Both the position numbers and the translations under genes were made by a program. A stretch of DNA of 64,000 nucleotides from Massospora cicadina (lineage: Eukaryota; Entomophthoromycota; Entomophthoromycetes; Entomophthorales; Entomophthoraceae): the NCBI GenBank assembly GCA_022478985.1, contig JAKSZP010005572.1:42304-106303 (forward strand), written 5' to 3'. Positions 1 through 12,199 of the stretch are shown here, piece after piece. The notes under the pieces were generated by a model. It saw only the letters and a program-made list of their open reading frames with translations, was not told the DNA's origin and searched no databases. Position 1 is the stretch's first letter. Every line of letters starts with the position of its first letter.

Positions 1-3000
1 ACCAAATTTTTTAGCACAAGTTTCACAATTTATATGGGACATTCGTCATTTATAAACGACATATCCATATGATTCTCAGTCAGATCTTGCCTTCCATTAC
101 TCTTGGGATGAGCAGGATCCTCTTGCTAATTGAAACAAAAATATCAATATGGCTTATACTGATGAAAAACCTTATTTGATATAAGCAGACTGGTTGTAAT
201 TGTAGGGCACCTCCATCCGTCATATCAAAAGCCATGACATATCCTAACGCGCTTCCTCTACTAGTGAGCTTCTCCCAGGAGAACAACGAGTTGTGAATAT
301 GGGTCTGAATCTGAACCTACTGGTTGGGTTATTGGAAGATTTTACTCCCCATGGGAAAATTAAATTAGTCCTCATGCAGCACCAAGTTTAATTGTTTCTG
401 GGCATCAGGAGATCTGTGTGCTCCTCGCTAACTTGAAAGCTCAAAAAATTACTGTAACCAAAGTAAAGAAGATTGCTTAATTATATTTACTGCCTTGGAC
501 AAGGTGTTGCACATTGAGAGTATTAGAGACCTGTCAGAGTTTGGCCTGCTTGACGCCATGCCTATCGTATGTGCTATTATAGCTTAGGAATATTTAGAAG
601 CCCTGACTGAAGATCAAAAGGACAAGCTTTGGCCTTACTTCAAAAATAAGCGCATGTATTTGCTACCAGGGATTACGACCTGGGGTGCGCCAAAGGTTTA
701 CTGCATCACATTAACACTGGGGATGCTGGCTCATACATTCTCACCCCATCTGATGCAATTGGGCTGATGAAGTTTTTATTTATAAAGAGCTCAACAGATT
801 ACTATATGGGATTGTTCCCTCCTGAAGCCCCTGGGTCATCCCAGTACTTATCATTAAGAAGAAAGATGGCTCCAACCGAGTTGTGATTAATTATTGTGGT
901 TTATATGTTGCTAAAAAAGACTTTACCCTTCACCATATATATGACGCTCTTGATTGGCTAGGAGGGCTATGTACTTTACTGCTCTGGATCTTATCAACGG
1001 CATTTGGCATATCAATCTATCCAAGACTGAGCAGTATAAGTGCGCTATTATCACTTTCCCAAGGGTAGTATCAACCTATTTGCATGCCCCAAGGCATATC
1101 CAACGCGCCAGCCACCTTCCAAAAAAGCCATGAACACCATTCTGGGGATATGAAGATGAGCTGTGTCATAGTATACCTTGACAATTTTAATGTCTTATCG
1201 CGCATCTTTAACCAACATCTTTACCATTTGGAAGAAGTTTTCAAGTGAATAGCCAAGGCACAACTCAAAATTCACCCATCAAATGTCAGTTTTTAAGACT
1301 TGGATGGAGAACCTGGGTCAAATTATCAATGCTTAAGGGATATGGTCGCAGCCTCAGAAGCTCATTTCTGTTAACTGAATGGGAAGTCCCAGAACAAGCG
1401 GTACATACAAGTATCTTTAAGTATGGTATAATACTACCGCCAGTTCATACAAGGATTTTCTCAGCTGACTAGGTCTTTGTTTCACTTACTCTGAAGTGAA
1501 GTGACTATTTTATGGTCCCCAGATGTGAAATTTCTTTCAATAAGTTGAAGGCGAAGCAGATGTAAGCGTTCATGATACGTCATCCACACCTTGAGCGGTT
1601 ATTTATTATCTAATCTGATGCTTTGTTAACAGCCATTGAGTATGGCTCCCTCAACAGGATGAACAAGGAGTGGAGCGATTGGTAGCTTTCTGTAGTCTTG
1701 CCCTTACCAAGCAGGAATAAAAATTTATGGTAACAGAATGCAAATGTTCAGCCATTATTTTTGCCTGTAAACAATTCCTGTTTATATTCATGGCACTAAA
1801 TCTCAAGTGGTTACTGATCACGCTCTTTGCAGTGGCTGTGTAACCTAAAAAGCTTAAAGGTCAGCTGGCAAGGTGGGCATTAGATCTCCAAGATTATGAC
1901 TATGAAATTTTACATCAATCAGGGTCCTCTCATCAAGACGCTGACTTACTTTCCTGGCTACCCATTGTTTCCGCACTAATTCTGTACGCTGACCAATTAT
2001 TTGAGAAAATGAAAACATATAAATATGATGACAAACAACTGCTTCTTTGTTGTACTTTAATCAATTTTGTGATGAATACTAAAGTCTAGAATGATTTAAT
2101 ATATAAAACCAATGGTAGCAAATATAGACTAGCATGCGCCTTCCAAACGACCATCAATTATTTTGAAAGGATATCACAGAGTTGGTATAGAAGGACTAGT
2201 TAAGACGCTAGGAAGATCCAACAGAGTTACTATTTTGGGTTGATGAGGATCAACATCCAGGACATCTTTATAAAAGTGCCATGAGTGCCAATCACAACAA
2301 CCTTTCTAAGTCTTCCACCACCTATCAGGTGTTAAGCCCAACTGGGTGGGGCAACCATCTCATTTGATATTATTTGTCCTCTTTCTATTCTTCGATTTTC
2401 AACCATTGGTATAATTGTGGCCATTGACCACTTAACTAAGTGTGTCAAAGCTAAGCTTTTACATTCTTTTAAACATTTACCAAAGCAAGTTTGTCTTAAA
2501 GCATATCATTACAGGAACGGGTGTCCACAGGTTAACTTGATAAGTAACGCTACCAAAATTAACCTTGAAATTGATTTTGGAACTGAACCAGCTTATTGGG
2601 ATTTAGAAATTTTCTTATCCATATTTTTGGAGACCAAGGGAACCATTGAGAGGGTTAAGGGAAACCTAGAGTAATCCTTTGTAAGTTCACTGCCTCTTCC
2701 TTCTTCCCAATGGACTCTCTACATAAATTCTGCTATTTTTGCCTACAGCATTGGATATCATAGCTCTACTAGCTTCTCCCCTTTCTGGTTACTGTATGAT
2801 CGACAGTCCTCTTTACCTCCAATATTATACTCCATTTGAAGGGTAATATAGAGTCAGTCAGAAGAATACATTGACCAACTAATCAAGGCACTAATTAAGA
2901 TTCAGACCGAGGCTTATGTGTCCACTTTATTTATAAATTAAACCAGAAAGCACATGATTATATCCGTTATACCCTTGCATAAGTTTAACGTGGCAATCTG

Positions 3001-3227
3001 GTGGTATACTGCAACTCCTACAGATTTGTACGTCCCCACAAGACGTCAACACTCTTGAAAGGGACATACTAAATTTGGATTGCTAGTCCTTTGATGTCAA
3101 TATTATCAAGAATTTTCCAATTAAAACCTTGTTAATGTAATTCATGCGAAATTTTTCAGACCTTACCACAGCAGTCAATTTCCTTGTCAGCCTTCTCCAG
3201 AAGATAAGTTTACACAAGAGGGGGAAG
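1..3227 (+). mobile_element. Degenerate Ty3/gypsy element, internal region (truncated by window start)
   Basis: A decayed gypsy pol runs left to right and is cut by the window edge. A reverse transcriptase block at about 815-1,330 reads 'PVLIIKKKDGSNRVVINY', then 'MYFTALDLINGIWHINLSK', with frameshifts between motifs. RNase H and its tail lie at about 1,700-1,975 ('GQLARWALDLQDYDYEILHQ', then 'DADLLSWLP'). Integrase lies at about 2,380-2,820, with 'VAIDHLTKCVKA', 'YRNGCPQVNLISNAT' and 'GTIERVKGNLE', followed by the usual 'STSFSPFWLLYDR' block. Before RT, about 500-760 matches the linker of the element at 27.4-33.9 kb ('IESIRDLSEFGLLDAMP' against 'HDLGSLDEFGLPLKPL'), so the two are related. 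No protease is recognisable. Stops and frameshifts are frequent, so it is dead. Family assignment is from known gypsy motif order; the boundaries are inferred. Confidence 0.88.
3213..3227 (+). promoter_or_regulatory. Polypurine tract of the first gypsy element
   Basis: A purine run 'AAGAGGGGGAAG' sits immediately before a TG dinucleotide that starts the 3' LTR. This is the normal site of plus-strand priming in LTR retrotransposons. Its placement after integrase supports the orientation. Confidence 0.7.
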
Positions 3228-3620
3228 TGTTGTTGAAGGTATCAGATAAAACTTTGAATAATTATCTAACAAACTTCTTTATTAGAAGCAAAAATGAATA
3301 TAATTTGACTTCTTCTATGCCATTCTACCAATTAGCCCTATTATCTGGATTACCTATTCATTACAGAATCATCACGCAGAAATTTCTACCCTCTAAATAA
3401 ACTACCCCATAGATGGGTACAATTATACCTATTATACTCATCGTAAACATTAATCAGATTATACTCCCCAACGATTATGATTCTTGTTTCTAAGACAGTG
3501 ATGTTCTGTGTTAAGAGAATCCCTTATAAATACCCTTCTTTTTATATCAATAAAGTATCGTCATTTGCCAAAATCTATAGTAGTTTATAGGAAGTCACCC
3601 TTGCAGTAGGAATTTTCTAT
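3228..3620 (+). repeat. 3' LTR of the first gypsy element (right end uncertain)
   Basis: The LTR begins with TGTTGTTGAAGG directly after the polypurine tract. A TATA-like 'TTATAAATA' lies at about 3,524 and an AATAAA at about 3,549, the expected promoter and polyadenylation layout. The matching 5' LTR is outside the window, so the right boundary is only an estimate. Confidence 0.55.
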
Positions 3621-4539
3621 TTTGAGAGTCAAAGGGATATTGATTATCATATAGCGCTATGTACATCTCCTATGTAAATTACCTCATCTCAGAACTGAGA
3701 TTTATGATTATGTAGGATCAACAAAGCTCCCAATTGGAAATATACCTGTTCCAAAGAATGCTTGTCCCACGCTTCACATGCCTCTTTTTTTATAAGGTTC
3801 CTCTTGTGCTGGATACTAAATAGTTTAGCAAGTGTTGTAAACTTTTTTTACTACCCTTTTTCCACTTTACTTCGTCGTGATACTTTTTTAAGGATGAAAA
3901 ATTAAGCTTCCAGAGTCAAAAATGCACTTATATGGTACTTTATATGAAATGAAATAAGTAAATATTAATCCTGAAGGACAATGATTGGTATCAACTAATA
4001 TTTTTCAAATGCTTCTGAACTGCATATTGCATATTTCTACCTTTGATGGCTTAAGTATATTTGAGCACCAAGTATTTTCAAAGTTTTGGATTCAGCTTAC
4101 CAGAGATTCATTAACATACCACTTGAGAACCTAACAAAGATGAGATTGTAAAGAAGCACCATGAAATTGGAGAAAAGAAGATAATCCTTGTTGACATAAA
4201 TGACAAGATCTACTTCATTAGCATTTACTCAATATGGAATAAACAGCTGACATCCTAATCAGTGCGCTTCCTCAAGTCTTTAATTGTTAAATTAAAAACT
4301 AATCATGAGTGATTATAGTGATTTTAAAAATAATAGAAGATTAACAGTACTTATCCTCAACGTTTAGTAATACTATGGCATGTAACTATGTTGCTTTCTC
4401 ATGATGTTGGCGACTTTATCCCACAAAATCAAACTTTATTGTAAGTCAGATGTTGAGTAACAACAAATGAAGACTGAACTAAGTAAGTCATTTCCAGCTT
4501 ACTAGTTCCCTCTCAGAGCCCATGGTCTTTCTTTCTGGA
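3621..4539. other. AT-rich stretch without recognisable feature
   Basis: No reading frame with family motifs, no tRNA signals and no clear repeat partner elsewhere in the window was seen. Confidence 0.5.
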
Positions 4540-5045
4540 CCTGATAGCAAAGAAAGAAGTCAATGATAGATTTGTGATAGACAACTGGGTTTGAATAGCC
4601 TTATCAATAAGGTTAGCATCATCATTCCATGCATAGAGGTTATTATAGTTCTGTTCTCTGAATTAGATTTTATTAAATATGGACTTAACCAGTAGTGTAT
4701 TTACAGATATACTTATCCAAAAAATATTATTTTAAAGTGCGCATTGATCAGTTCAAAAGGATTCTCTCAGCATAATAGACTCCCTCAAGGAATTTTGCTA
4801 CTAGTTGTTTTGTTCTAAAAGGCAATTGGATGCATTAAGTTAGATTGTAATCTAAGATGTATTATAGTTTATCTTGATGTCATGACTATATTTTCAAAAG
4901 CCTTTATTGATCATTTATACCATTTATCTAAATAATTAAATGAGAATTACATGAAAACAGCAAGCTCAAGCCCTCGAAATGTACCTTTTCAACAAGAATT
5001 GGACTTCATGGGACACTCTATTTCATGTTAAGGGATCCCGTAAGT
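4540..5045 (+). pseudogene. Ty3/gypsy reverse transcriptase fragment
   Basis: Frameshifted pieces of a gypsy RT are readable on the plus strand. They include 'KEVNDRFVIDNWV' near 4,555, 'RLPQGILLLVV' near 4,780, the active-site region 'RCIIVYLDVMTIFSKAFI' near 4,860, and 'QQELDFMGHSIS' near 4,990. The catalytic YLDD has become YLDV. No LTR can be tied to it. It is a short, dead fragment, separate from the element at 1-3.6 kb because RT occurs here again after that element's LTR. Confidence 0.72.
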
Positions 5046-5084
5046 CCAGCTGACCAGCCTCTACATCTGGATTGAGAGAAATTT

Positions 5085-5360
5085 CGTCAAAGGAATATGA
5101 AGAGCCCAAGCTCTCAGTGGAGACTCTCTCTATGATCAGTGACCTAGCTCATGTGGTAGATGAGCGGTGGGTTAATTCCCTGGCTCCTAAAGAACTTTCT
5201 TCTCTTCCCCCTCATTTCCACTTCTGATCTGTTAAAAAATAAATGTAGGGGTGTGCAGAGAGGTGTTCAGTTTAAAGCCCTCCAGAAAGACCCTCAGGCT
5301 CACCCCAAGTGTGGCCTGGTCATTGATGACATTCAAAGAGCCACTCCCCTTTTCTAAATT
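5085..5360 (+). pseudogene. Fragment of a repeated coding unit with a DLAH..VDERWV motif
   Basis: The plus strand reads 'MISDLAHVVDERWVNSLAP' at about 5,130-5,190. The same motif, 'GDLAHIVDERWVTALP', recurs on the minus strand near 35,370-35,420, so a coding unit has been copied. The product is not recognised. The DLAH tetrad also appears in family X proteins (23, 37 and 55 kb), which may hint at distant kinship. Only about 270 bases are visible here, and the flanks are gypsy debris. Function is unknown. Confidence 0.45.
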
Positions 5361-7379
5361 CCCATATAAGCCATATTTCGCCTATTAATTTAGATTAGGC
5401 TTATTTTAATGGTTTGGATAGCGGATCAAACCTGCTGATTATGTAATTTTTGCTTAAAATTTATACAATTAATATTATTGTTAGGATACGTCCCTGAAGA
5501 ACATGTGTTCATAATTTATCTGTTCAGTGTTCTCTATTCAAATTCAGGGGTTTTCTGTTAGATTATTCATTATTTAATGGATATGTTATTATAATCTCAT
5601 GACTCCATCCAAAACCTCTGACGCCTTTTACGTCCCCTCAAACCGCCACGCAAAGCCCACCCTGCTGGCTAAGGTGCCCAGTAGAGGCTTAATCACCCCT
5701 AACGCTCTGTGTTCCATTTTCTAACCCCACTATATAGGCAACTGCCCTCTTTAAGGTAGGTTTCCTGTTCATTTCTTATTTCCTTCCCTCTTTAGTTTAT
5801 AAAAAAAGACTATTTTCAGTAAATTACCGTGGAGTCATCCCCTCCCACACTTTATCTTTTTCATAATAAGTAATTTGCTGATGTCACTGCAATACATGAT
5901 ATATTTCAAGCATTTTTAAAGGAGGTGCTACAATCCGCTGATACAGTAGTTCTCTGCAATATGGTGGAGCACACATGCTTTGCCTGTCTGAATCCACTGA
6001 ATGATCAAAATGAAATAATTCAGACGCCTTTAGTTTAAAAAAACCCTGTTGATCTTTCATAAACTTGGCATGATCTTCTGGAAATTCCACAGATGACGTT
6101 AATTTATATACCCTTCCAATCCACAACAAATTTTGCGCAATCCGCCATTTGGAAATTTTCCATTATTTAAATTCGTCCAATTCTAATCTTTACAACCATG
6201 AATCTATGAGGGGTTGTCGTCTCCTTTCCTCTCCCACCTATAGGTTGCCCCAGCAAGACCCGCGGTTGCCCCCAGTACAGCCTCTTAGAATGTTATGTGG
6301 GCATTTAGTATGTTTTTGAGTCAATTTTCTACATACTTTAATCTATCAAAGTCTCCCACAAAAGTCATTAGTTCTGCTGAGACTATGGCAAGCTTGGCCA
6401 TTCACTGGACGTAGAAATAAGCTCATATGGCCAGTCTTCTTTAAGTTAGCATGGACCCTGACACAAAGACTCCTCATTTGTGCTTCTCCCTCTCATCATT
6501 CTGTTCGCCACATAGGCGTCTAGGTGAACATAGTGGATATGTCTCCACTGTGATAAAAAGTACCCTCCTTACCAAATTGTCAGTCTGTGTTTCCACGTTG
6601 CATGAGCGGACCACTAGTTTAATTAGAAAAGTATTCATAGCCAATTATCTATGTTATCTAAAATTAGTATTCTTCTCACATCATTCACTTTTTTCCTCCC
6701 ATATAAATCTTTTTGAGCTATTTGAAAGACTTGCAGTTTAGGCCATTGTGCACATAATAGTATTAATATGATTTTTGATTATTGTGCTTATGAAGTATGG
6801 GTTTTATCAGCTATTTAAAGCATTCCCTGACCTTCTGGGTAAATGGATTCTCCTATTTACTAACCTTTGATTACCCACTCAAAATGATCAACTTTTTCCT
6901 AAGTTAACTTTCTCATGCACTTGAGCTCAGAAAACTCATGGAACCCACCACCCCATACAGTACCTTACATCGCACCCCAACGCCACTGGTACCCACTGCA
7001 CCACCCCCTCATTAGAAGGTATTCTGCAAATTATTATTCACTCTGCATTTAGTTTAATATTGAGACCCTGGTAACATCCAATGCCATGCATAGAACCGAT
7101 TTCTCAAAATGTTTTATGGAACCTAAGTCACAAACTACACCTATCACTCACAGACCATCCAGCCACAGGTCATAATTGATATGCTGGACAGTTTATAAAT
7201 CCCATACTCTGTCCCCTAACATTATAAATCTTATCCTATGTACACCACACTTTTGCTTAAACCTAAGTCTCAATATCACATGTTGAAGTGCCTCACCAGA
7301 GTGTATTGCAATACAGAATAATCTAAAGACAATATTTATCTCTGTCCTATATGTGGGCCATAAAGCTTTAGTTCATCAT
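5361..7379. other. No convincing gene
   Basis: The stretch holds short open frames (for example 5,884-6,129 minus and 6,451-6,741 plus) without recognisable domains, repeats or supporting copies. Composition is AT-rich with some C-rich patches near 5,620-5,740 and 6,940-7,010. I see nothing assignable. Confidence 0.45.
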
Positions 7380-7800
7380 TTGAGTATTGGCCCACGACCT
7401 AGGTATCTGGATTATAATTTCTCGGCCCATAAGCTCCCTGAGTACACCCCATTTGAACTAATAAAGACTTGTTTTCCGTGTGGATAAGCACACCTGTCCC
7501 AATCTCCTCCTCGCTTTGTGTAAAGCCATTGCCTTTTTGAAAAATTCATAATATAGTTGTAGACCTTAAAACTTGTTATCTTCAACTTTGGCTGAAGTCA
7601 TAAGCTGATTTAACTTCCATCCGCTCCAAAGCTTCTTATGGTGGGTTAATGGGTCTATATCCTCTATGTGGCGCCGCACTATCTAGTCTTGGAAGTCTAC
7701 CTGGTTCCTAGAACCGGATTTTTTATCTTTGCAATATGCCCACCTACCCAGATCCCCCAGTTACAAATTGAACATCATTAACTGTATCCTATAACAACAG
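7380..7800 (+). pseudogene. Possible gypsy integrase C-terminal fragment
   Basis: A plus-strand frame near 7,425-7,500 reads 'KLPEYTPFELIKTC', resembling the conserved 'TPFEL..G' block downstream of the integrase core in gypsy elements. Proline-rich frameshifted text follows. A 'DHPATGH' near 7,160 could be a remnant of the zinc-binding region but is not in a consistent frame. The call rests on one motif, so confidence is low. Confidence 0.3.
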
Positions 7801-8105
7801 TGTTAGGGTATTTAGCTACTTTCCTGCGTGTATAGGCTTTTCTTTTTTTCTATTATTTATTATCAGTGATTGTAGTCCCATGACCTCCAACCCAGATAAA
7901 TCCTAATAAATACTATAGCTACTTTACTTTTTTATGTTCAGAAGCCTTTAATACCGCTCTTACACACATACAAAGAAGATATATAATTTTCTTAATGTGT
8001 GTCTCATTAAAGGCAGGTTAGGATACCAAATCAACGGGGAACAAAATGCATGGATGGAGAAATGGGCTCGTTAGCTTATTATAGAGAATTTATAATTAGG
8101 ATATC
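7801..8105. other. AT-rich stretch, nothing recognised
   Basis: Short AT-rich sequence between gypsy debris and the LINE target-site duplication. No feature seen. Confidence 0.45.
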
Positions 8106-8122
8106 TGTTGTATGAGCTTGTT
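8106..8122. repeat. Target-site duplication, left copy (LINE)
   Basis: TGTTGTATGAGCTTGTT here and TGTTGTATGATCTTGTT at 13,403-13,419 match at 16 of 17 bases and bracket the LINE exactly where base composition changes. A long, slightly imperfect duplication is typical of target-primed reverse transcription. Confidence 0.85.
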
Positions 8123-8374
8123 ATTATTTTGTAAATTTATTGTGAGGAAGGCCGACCATGGGACGGACACTTCCAAATTTGACCCAAAAGAGACAAAACT
8201 TAGAAACAGGGAAGGCACCCCAGAGAAGCGATGCTATCTCTTGTTGCCAGCGGAAACGCCACTTATGGGGAAGGGGAGGGAACGTGTGAAGGGGCCGTAG
8301 CCACAATTGAACACATGTGGAGGAAAGGGTCTGATTTTGATGAACCAAACTGGGAACCAGGAGGAGACCAGCTG

Positions 8375-9544
8375 TCAGCAACGCGGTGGGAGGTATCCAA
8401 ACATCCATGCCTGAAAGTGGTCCAACAAATGAGACTGAAATCTGTGGACAGCTTCTGGGAGGGTGGGGGTGGAGCCTGTGATGGCATCCAAGATAATCGT
8501 GTGGATAGTCCACATGGCGATTGCAACCACCAGAGCACAGATGGAGGGTGGAAGGGGGGAGGCCATTGATAAAGCAAACATATCTCTTGACAGACTGAAG
8601 GGATGTGTTTGATCCTGGCCCAGAAGATGTTGAACTTCGCACCATATCACTTTAGAGGTAGGACACTTCTCCAGGTGGTGGAACAGCGTTCCATACTGGC
8701 CACACACGACGCAGGATGAGTGTAAAGTGTTAGAGCGCTCAGCCATACAGTACACCCACCTCAGGCAGCGCCACACATGGGAACGGATTTGAGACTGCAA
8801 CAGAGGATGGTGTGCGTATTTCCAGATAGTTTTTTGGGTCTCAATGAAGTAAAGGATGTCCATCATGTCCAGGTAGTCCACCCTGGATAGGACATGGGGC
8901 TGTGTGGGGATCACGCCATCTTGGATGGGTAGCCCCTGTACCTCTTGTGTGAACTGAGGAGAGGGGTAGCCTCTCTGGGCTGTGTGTCCGCTAATACAAA
9001 TTCTCCACTCAGCGCTCCACATGGAGAGGAGGATTCGTTTGTAGTGGGTTTTAGTCCCGTGAGGACCTGTGGATGATGGGTGTGAAGCCAGGTATTTCAT
9101 CAGGGAGTGAAGGTTTGATGGATTGTTAAGGCCCAAGGCGCGGGAGAAGTTGGAGCAGGCTGCACGGGACCAGTGTTGGGAGGGGAGCGTAGGGGCAGTG
9201 ATGGCCGCAATCCAGGTGCCCAGGATCTTGGTAGCATGGGCTTTGAAGTCAAGCAGGCCCATGCCTCCATGATGATGAGGGCCAAACATGACCTCTAGCC
9301 GTACTGGTGGTGGGCGGCCTGACCAAAGCCATCCTTGCAGCAGGGCATACAAGGATTTGAAAAAGCTTGGGAAGAAGGGGATGGCGTGGGCTCCAAACCA
9401 GACTTTGGAGAGGAGCATAGAGTTGGCTAAAACAACCCTGCCAGTAAGGGAAGTAGGGTGGGCTCTGAAGGAGGCGATGCGCTTCATCACGTTGTTTAGA
9501 ATATGACTCTCCATTACTGCTGATGTGTACCCGCCTGCCTCCAC
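8375..9544 (-). pseudogene. LINE ORF2, C-terminal region with zinc-binding motif
   Basis: An open stretch of 389 codons forming the tail of ORF2. It contains the thumb-side motif 'HHGGMGLLDFKAHATKILG' (around residues 90-110), characteristic of LINE polymerases, and later the zinc-binding pattern 'CVVCGQYGTLFHHLEKC' (C-x2-C-x7-H-H-x3-C), matching the reverse-transcriptase zinc-binding domain found after LINE polymerases. The antisense frames in this region are shadows. It lies in a different frame from the RT block, with stops between 9,545 and 9,747, so ORF2 is interrupted here. About 250 bases of probable 3' UTR follow toward 8,123. Confidence 0.88.
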
Positions 9545-9747
9545 TCACACGCCCAGATGGCGGACCAGCCCTATGGTAGGGCGTGGCACGAAGGGGAGCA
9601 CCAGTGGGGTGGTGTGGGGTGAGCTGGGAGGGCGAGCACGTGTGCGAGCAGATGGGCCAGGCTGGGCACTGGTCGCTGGGGCCCAGCAGGTTTGATACCG
9701 ACCAAGGAGGATGATTTCGGTTTTGGAAGCGTTCAGTGCAGCATTAC

Positions 9748-10616
9748 TTACCCAGGAATACTCCTGGATGAGAGCATAAGTGCGCGTGCATCTTTATTAT
9801 TAGACACCCCAACCACACAGTCATCTGCAAACGCCATCATCTTTACTGGGGCTTGGCCTGGCACATGGACCCCAGTGAGTTGGGCATTCACGTTTCGAAG
9901 TAGTGGGTCAAGGCTGAAGTTGTATAAGAGTGGGCTAAGGGGGTCCCCTTGTCGCAAGCCCCTTTGAGGGCGGACTACTTCCGTTAGGAAGCCAGGGCCA
10001 CGTACTGCCATTGTTGCAGATTCCGTGAGCAGCATCACCCAGTTGATGAAGCAAGGGGTAAGCGGAATTGATGGAGGCAGGCCCTGAGGTATTCCCAGTT
10101 TACTCTATCATAGGCCTTCTGTTGGTCCAAGAATACAAGTTCCCCAGAGGCTGTGGACTGGCATGTGTTAACCACAGAGTGCACGTTGTCCCAAATCGAC
10201 CTTCTGGATATGAAACTGAATTTTTCTGGGGAGATGGTGGCAGATGCTACAATCCCTAAATGGTTAGCCATGATTTTTGTTAAAATTTTTGTAACTGTGT
10301 TAGTTAAAGAAATGGTGCGCCAGTTGGCTAATTCTAGCTTGTTTCTTTTCTTGAAGAGTTTGATGGTGAAGGCCTCTTGTCCTCCTGGTAGGAGGCGCGT
10401 TTCCAGAAGGCTCTGGTTAAGTGAAGCAAGCAGTAGTGGGGATATATATTTGAAGTACTTTTTATAGAAACTATATGGAATGCCATCTGGGCCTGGGCAT
10501 TTCCAGTTTGGTGCACCACGGATGGCTGTCCATAATTCGTTTGGAGTAATCAAATTCATTATTTCCGGGTATTGGGAAATGGTGCAGATGTGGGTTTGGT
10601 CGAGAAATTCTGCCAC
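9748..10616 (-). pseudogene. LINE ORF2, reverse transcriptase domain
   Basis: Two overlapping frames on the minus strand (10,035-10,616, then 9,748-10,038) give the RT fingers and palm. Visible motifs are 'KCPGPDGIPYSFYKKYF' (LINE RT motif 1 region), 'LANWRTISLTNTVTKILTK', 'LVFLDQQKAYDRVNWEYL' (catalytic aspartate region A), 'GLRQGDPLSPLLYN' (region B) and 'AFADDCVVGV' (the catalytic FADD, near 9,825). The catalytic aspartates are retained. A frameshift near 10,035 separates region A from region B. The enzyme would copy its own RNA onto nicked chromosomal DNA. The copy is inactive because of frame breaks. Confidence 0.93.
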
Positions 10617-10978
10617 TTTGGCTGGCTGAATTGGATTGGATCAGTATAACTTGGAGTAATACTTTTATGTTTCAATTGCCACTTCCGCTGGCATATCTGC
10701 AATAGAATCATCCAATCTTTGCACCTGTGTGCAGGCCACGCTCTGGAGTGGTGCGAAATTTTTTTTAAAAAATATGTGGTTCACTTGTTTCCCTCTGTAA
10801 TGCGTTTGGCCCTGTACTGGACACAAACCCAATGTTTGTGTTGTCTTTCGAGTGCGTTGAGGTGGGAGTCTGCCTCCGCCCACTTCCAGCCCCATGCAGG
10901 GCTGTATCCTGTGGCTGGGATGTTGGACTCCAGGTGTGCCAACTCTGCCAGAGAGCGCGAGATGATGGCTGATGTGGC

Positions 10979-11892
10979 TCATGAGCGTCGGGAGGAGAGG
11001 TGGTGAGAGTGGCGGATGGTATCCTCTTTGAAGGCTGCCCATGTGGAGATGGGGTCCGCGCAAAATGGTGTAACAAACTCTTTTGCCAAAGTTGCTGATT
11101 CCACCCAAGTGGAAAATCCTGGTGACGCAAGTTTGGGAGGGTGGAGTTTGCACCAATGTGGGGCCTTAGCCACTGTGACAGGTAGGTGGTAGGTTATCAA
11201 GTCCAGCCGGTGGTCAGAGAATTCAATTTTCATTGTTTGGAAGTGGGAAATGTGAGGTTGGAATTTACTGGCGTAAGGATAAGATCTATGCGGGTCATGG
11301 ACCTTAATTGGCCATTGTGGATGTGGGGTCGCATCATGTTTTTGAGTAGTGGGGCTCGCTGCAGCAGTGCATCCATTAACCCAAGGGTGGCCTATAGAAC
11401 GCAAAGTTCTACATGATCCTGGGGGGCGTGGGAGGAGGAAGGCCAACGGTCCATTGGTGTCTTTAACCAACAGTTCATATCGCTGACTATGAAAGGGTCT
11501 GGGGGTAATGGGAGGGATTTGACCAATGAGAAAAATTCCTGACATTCTCATGCACAGGTTGGGGCATAGATGTTGACAATAGCATGTGCCACGTCAGCCC
11601 ACAAGAAAGTGACAATGAGGACTCGGTCATTGAGGAAGAATTCTGACAATAAAAACTTGAAAAAATTGTTTTTCCAATCTAGCACCCCACAGTGCTCTGA
11701 CCAAAAGGATAGGGATGGGAGGAGCATGATTTTCCAAGAATCCTCGGAACCTTGCAGACAGTGGGACTCCTGGATGGCCAGGATATCCATGGGTAAATTT
11801 TTTTGTAAAAAACTCAGTTTCCTAGCCTGGGATGGCGAGGCCTTGAGTCCGGCGATATTCAACATCCCTAAAGTTAAGGTTTCCCCCATCAT
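10979..11892 (-). pseudogene. LINE ORF2, apurinic-type endonuclease domain
   Basis: The start of ORF2 lies near 11,892 ('MMGETLTLGMLNIAGLKAS'). Endonuclease/exonuclease/phosphatase-fold motifs follow: the asparagine in 'LNIAG', the glutamate in 'AIQESHC', 'VNIYAPTC', a shifted 'DMNCWLKTPMDRW' equivalent to the usual GDxN, 'RIDLILTP', and the terminal 'FSDHRLDLI' (catalytic Asp-His). The domain nicks target DNA and sets the insertion site. A frameshift near 11,550 and another within 10,979-11,551 break the frame. About 360 bases (10,617-10,978) between endonuclease and RT hold linker sequence in mixed frames. Confidence 0.88.
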
Positions 11893-12199
11893 ACCTTAGG
11901 TGTGAGGGGGTGGGCACCCGGGCCCACTAGCCTCCTCTAGATCCCCATGGGCCTTCATGGCAGCATGGGTGTTTGCAGCAACACTATTGGTAGTTTTGTT
12001 GATTTTAGCAGAAAGGTTCACGTTGGCTTTTGCCTTTGCTTTTTGTTTCCCCGACATTGAATGAATTTTTTGTGGTGCGGTTGAGTTCAGTGCACCAACG
12101 ATTGGGTCAAAAAATTTTCAGGTAGGCTGGACCCCAAGTCAGTTTTGACCAGAGCTTGGTTGCAAAGATCAGGTGAAATCAAGTCACCCATTGGATTCT

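Noticed and set aside
8124..8645. Large overlapping frames on both strands at the LINE 3' end
   Set aside because: GC-rich LINE sequence gives accidental open frames. Only the minus frame ending at 8,375 carries LINE motifs.
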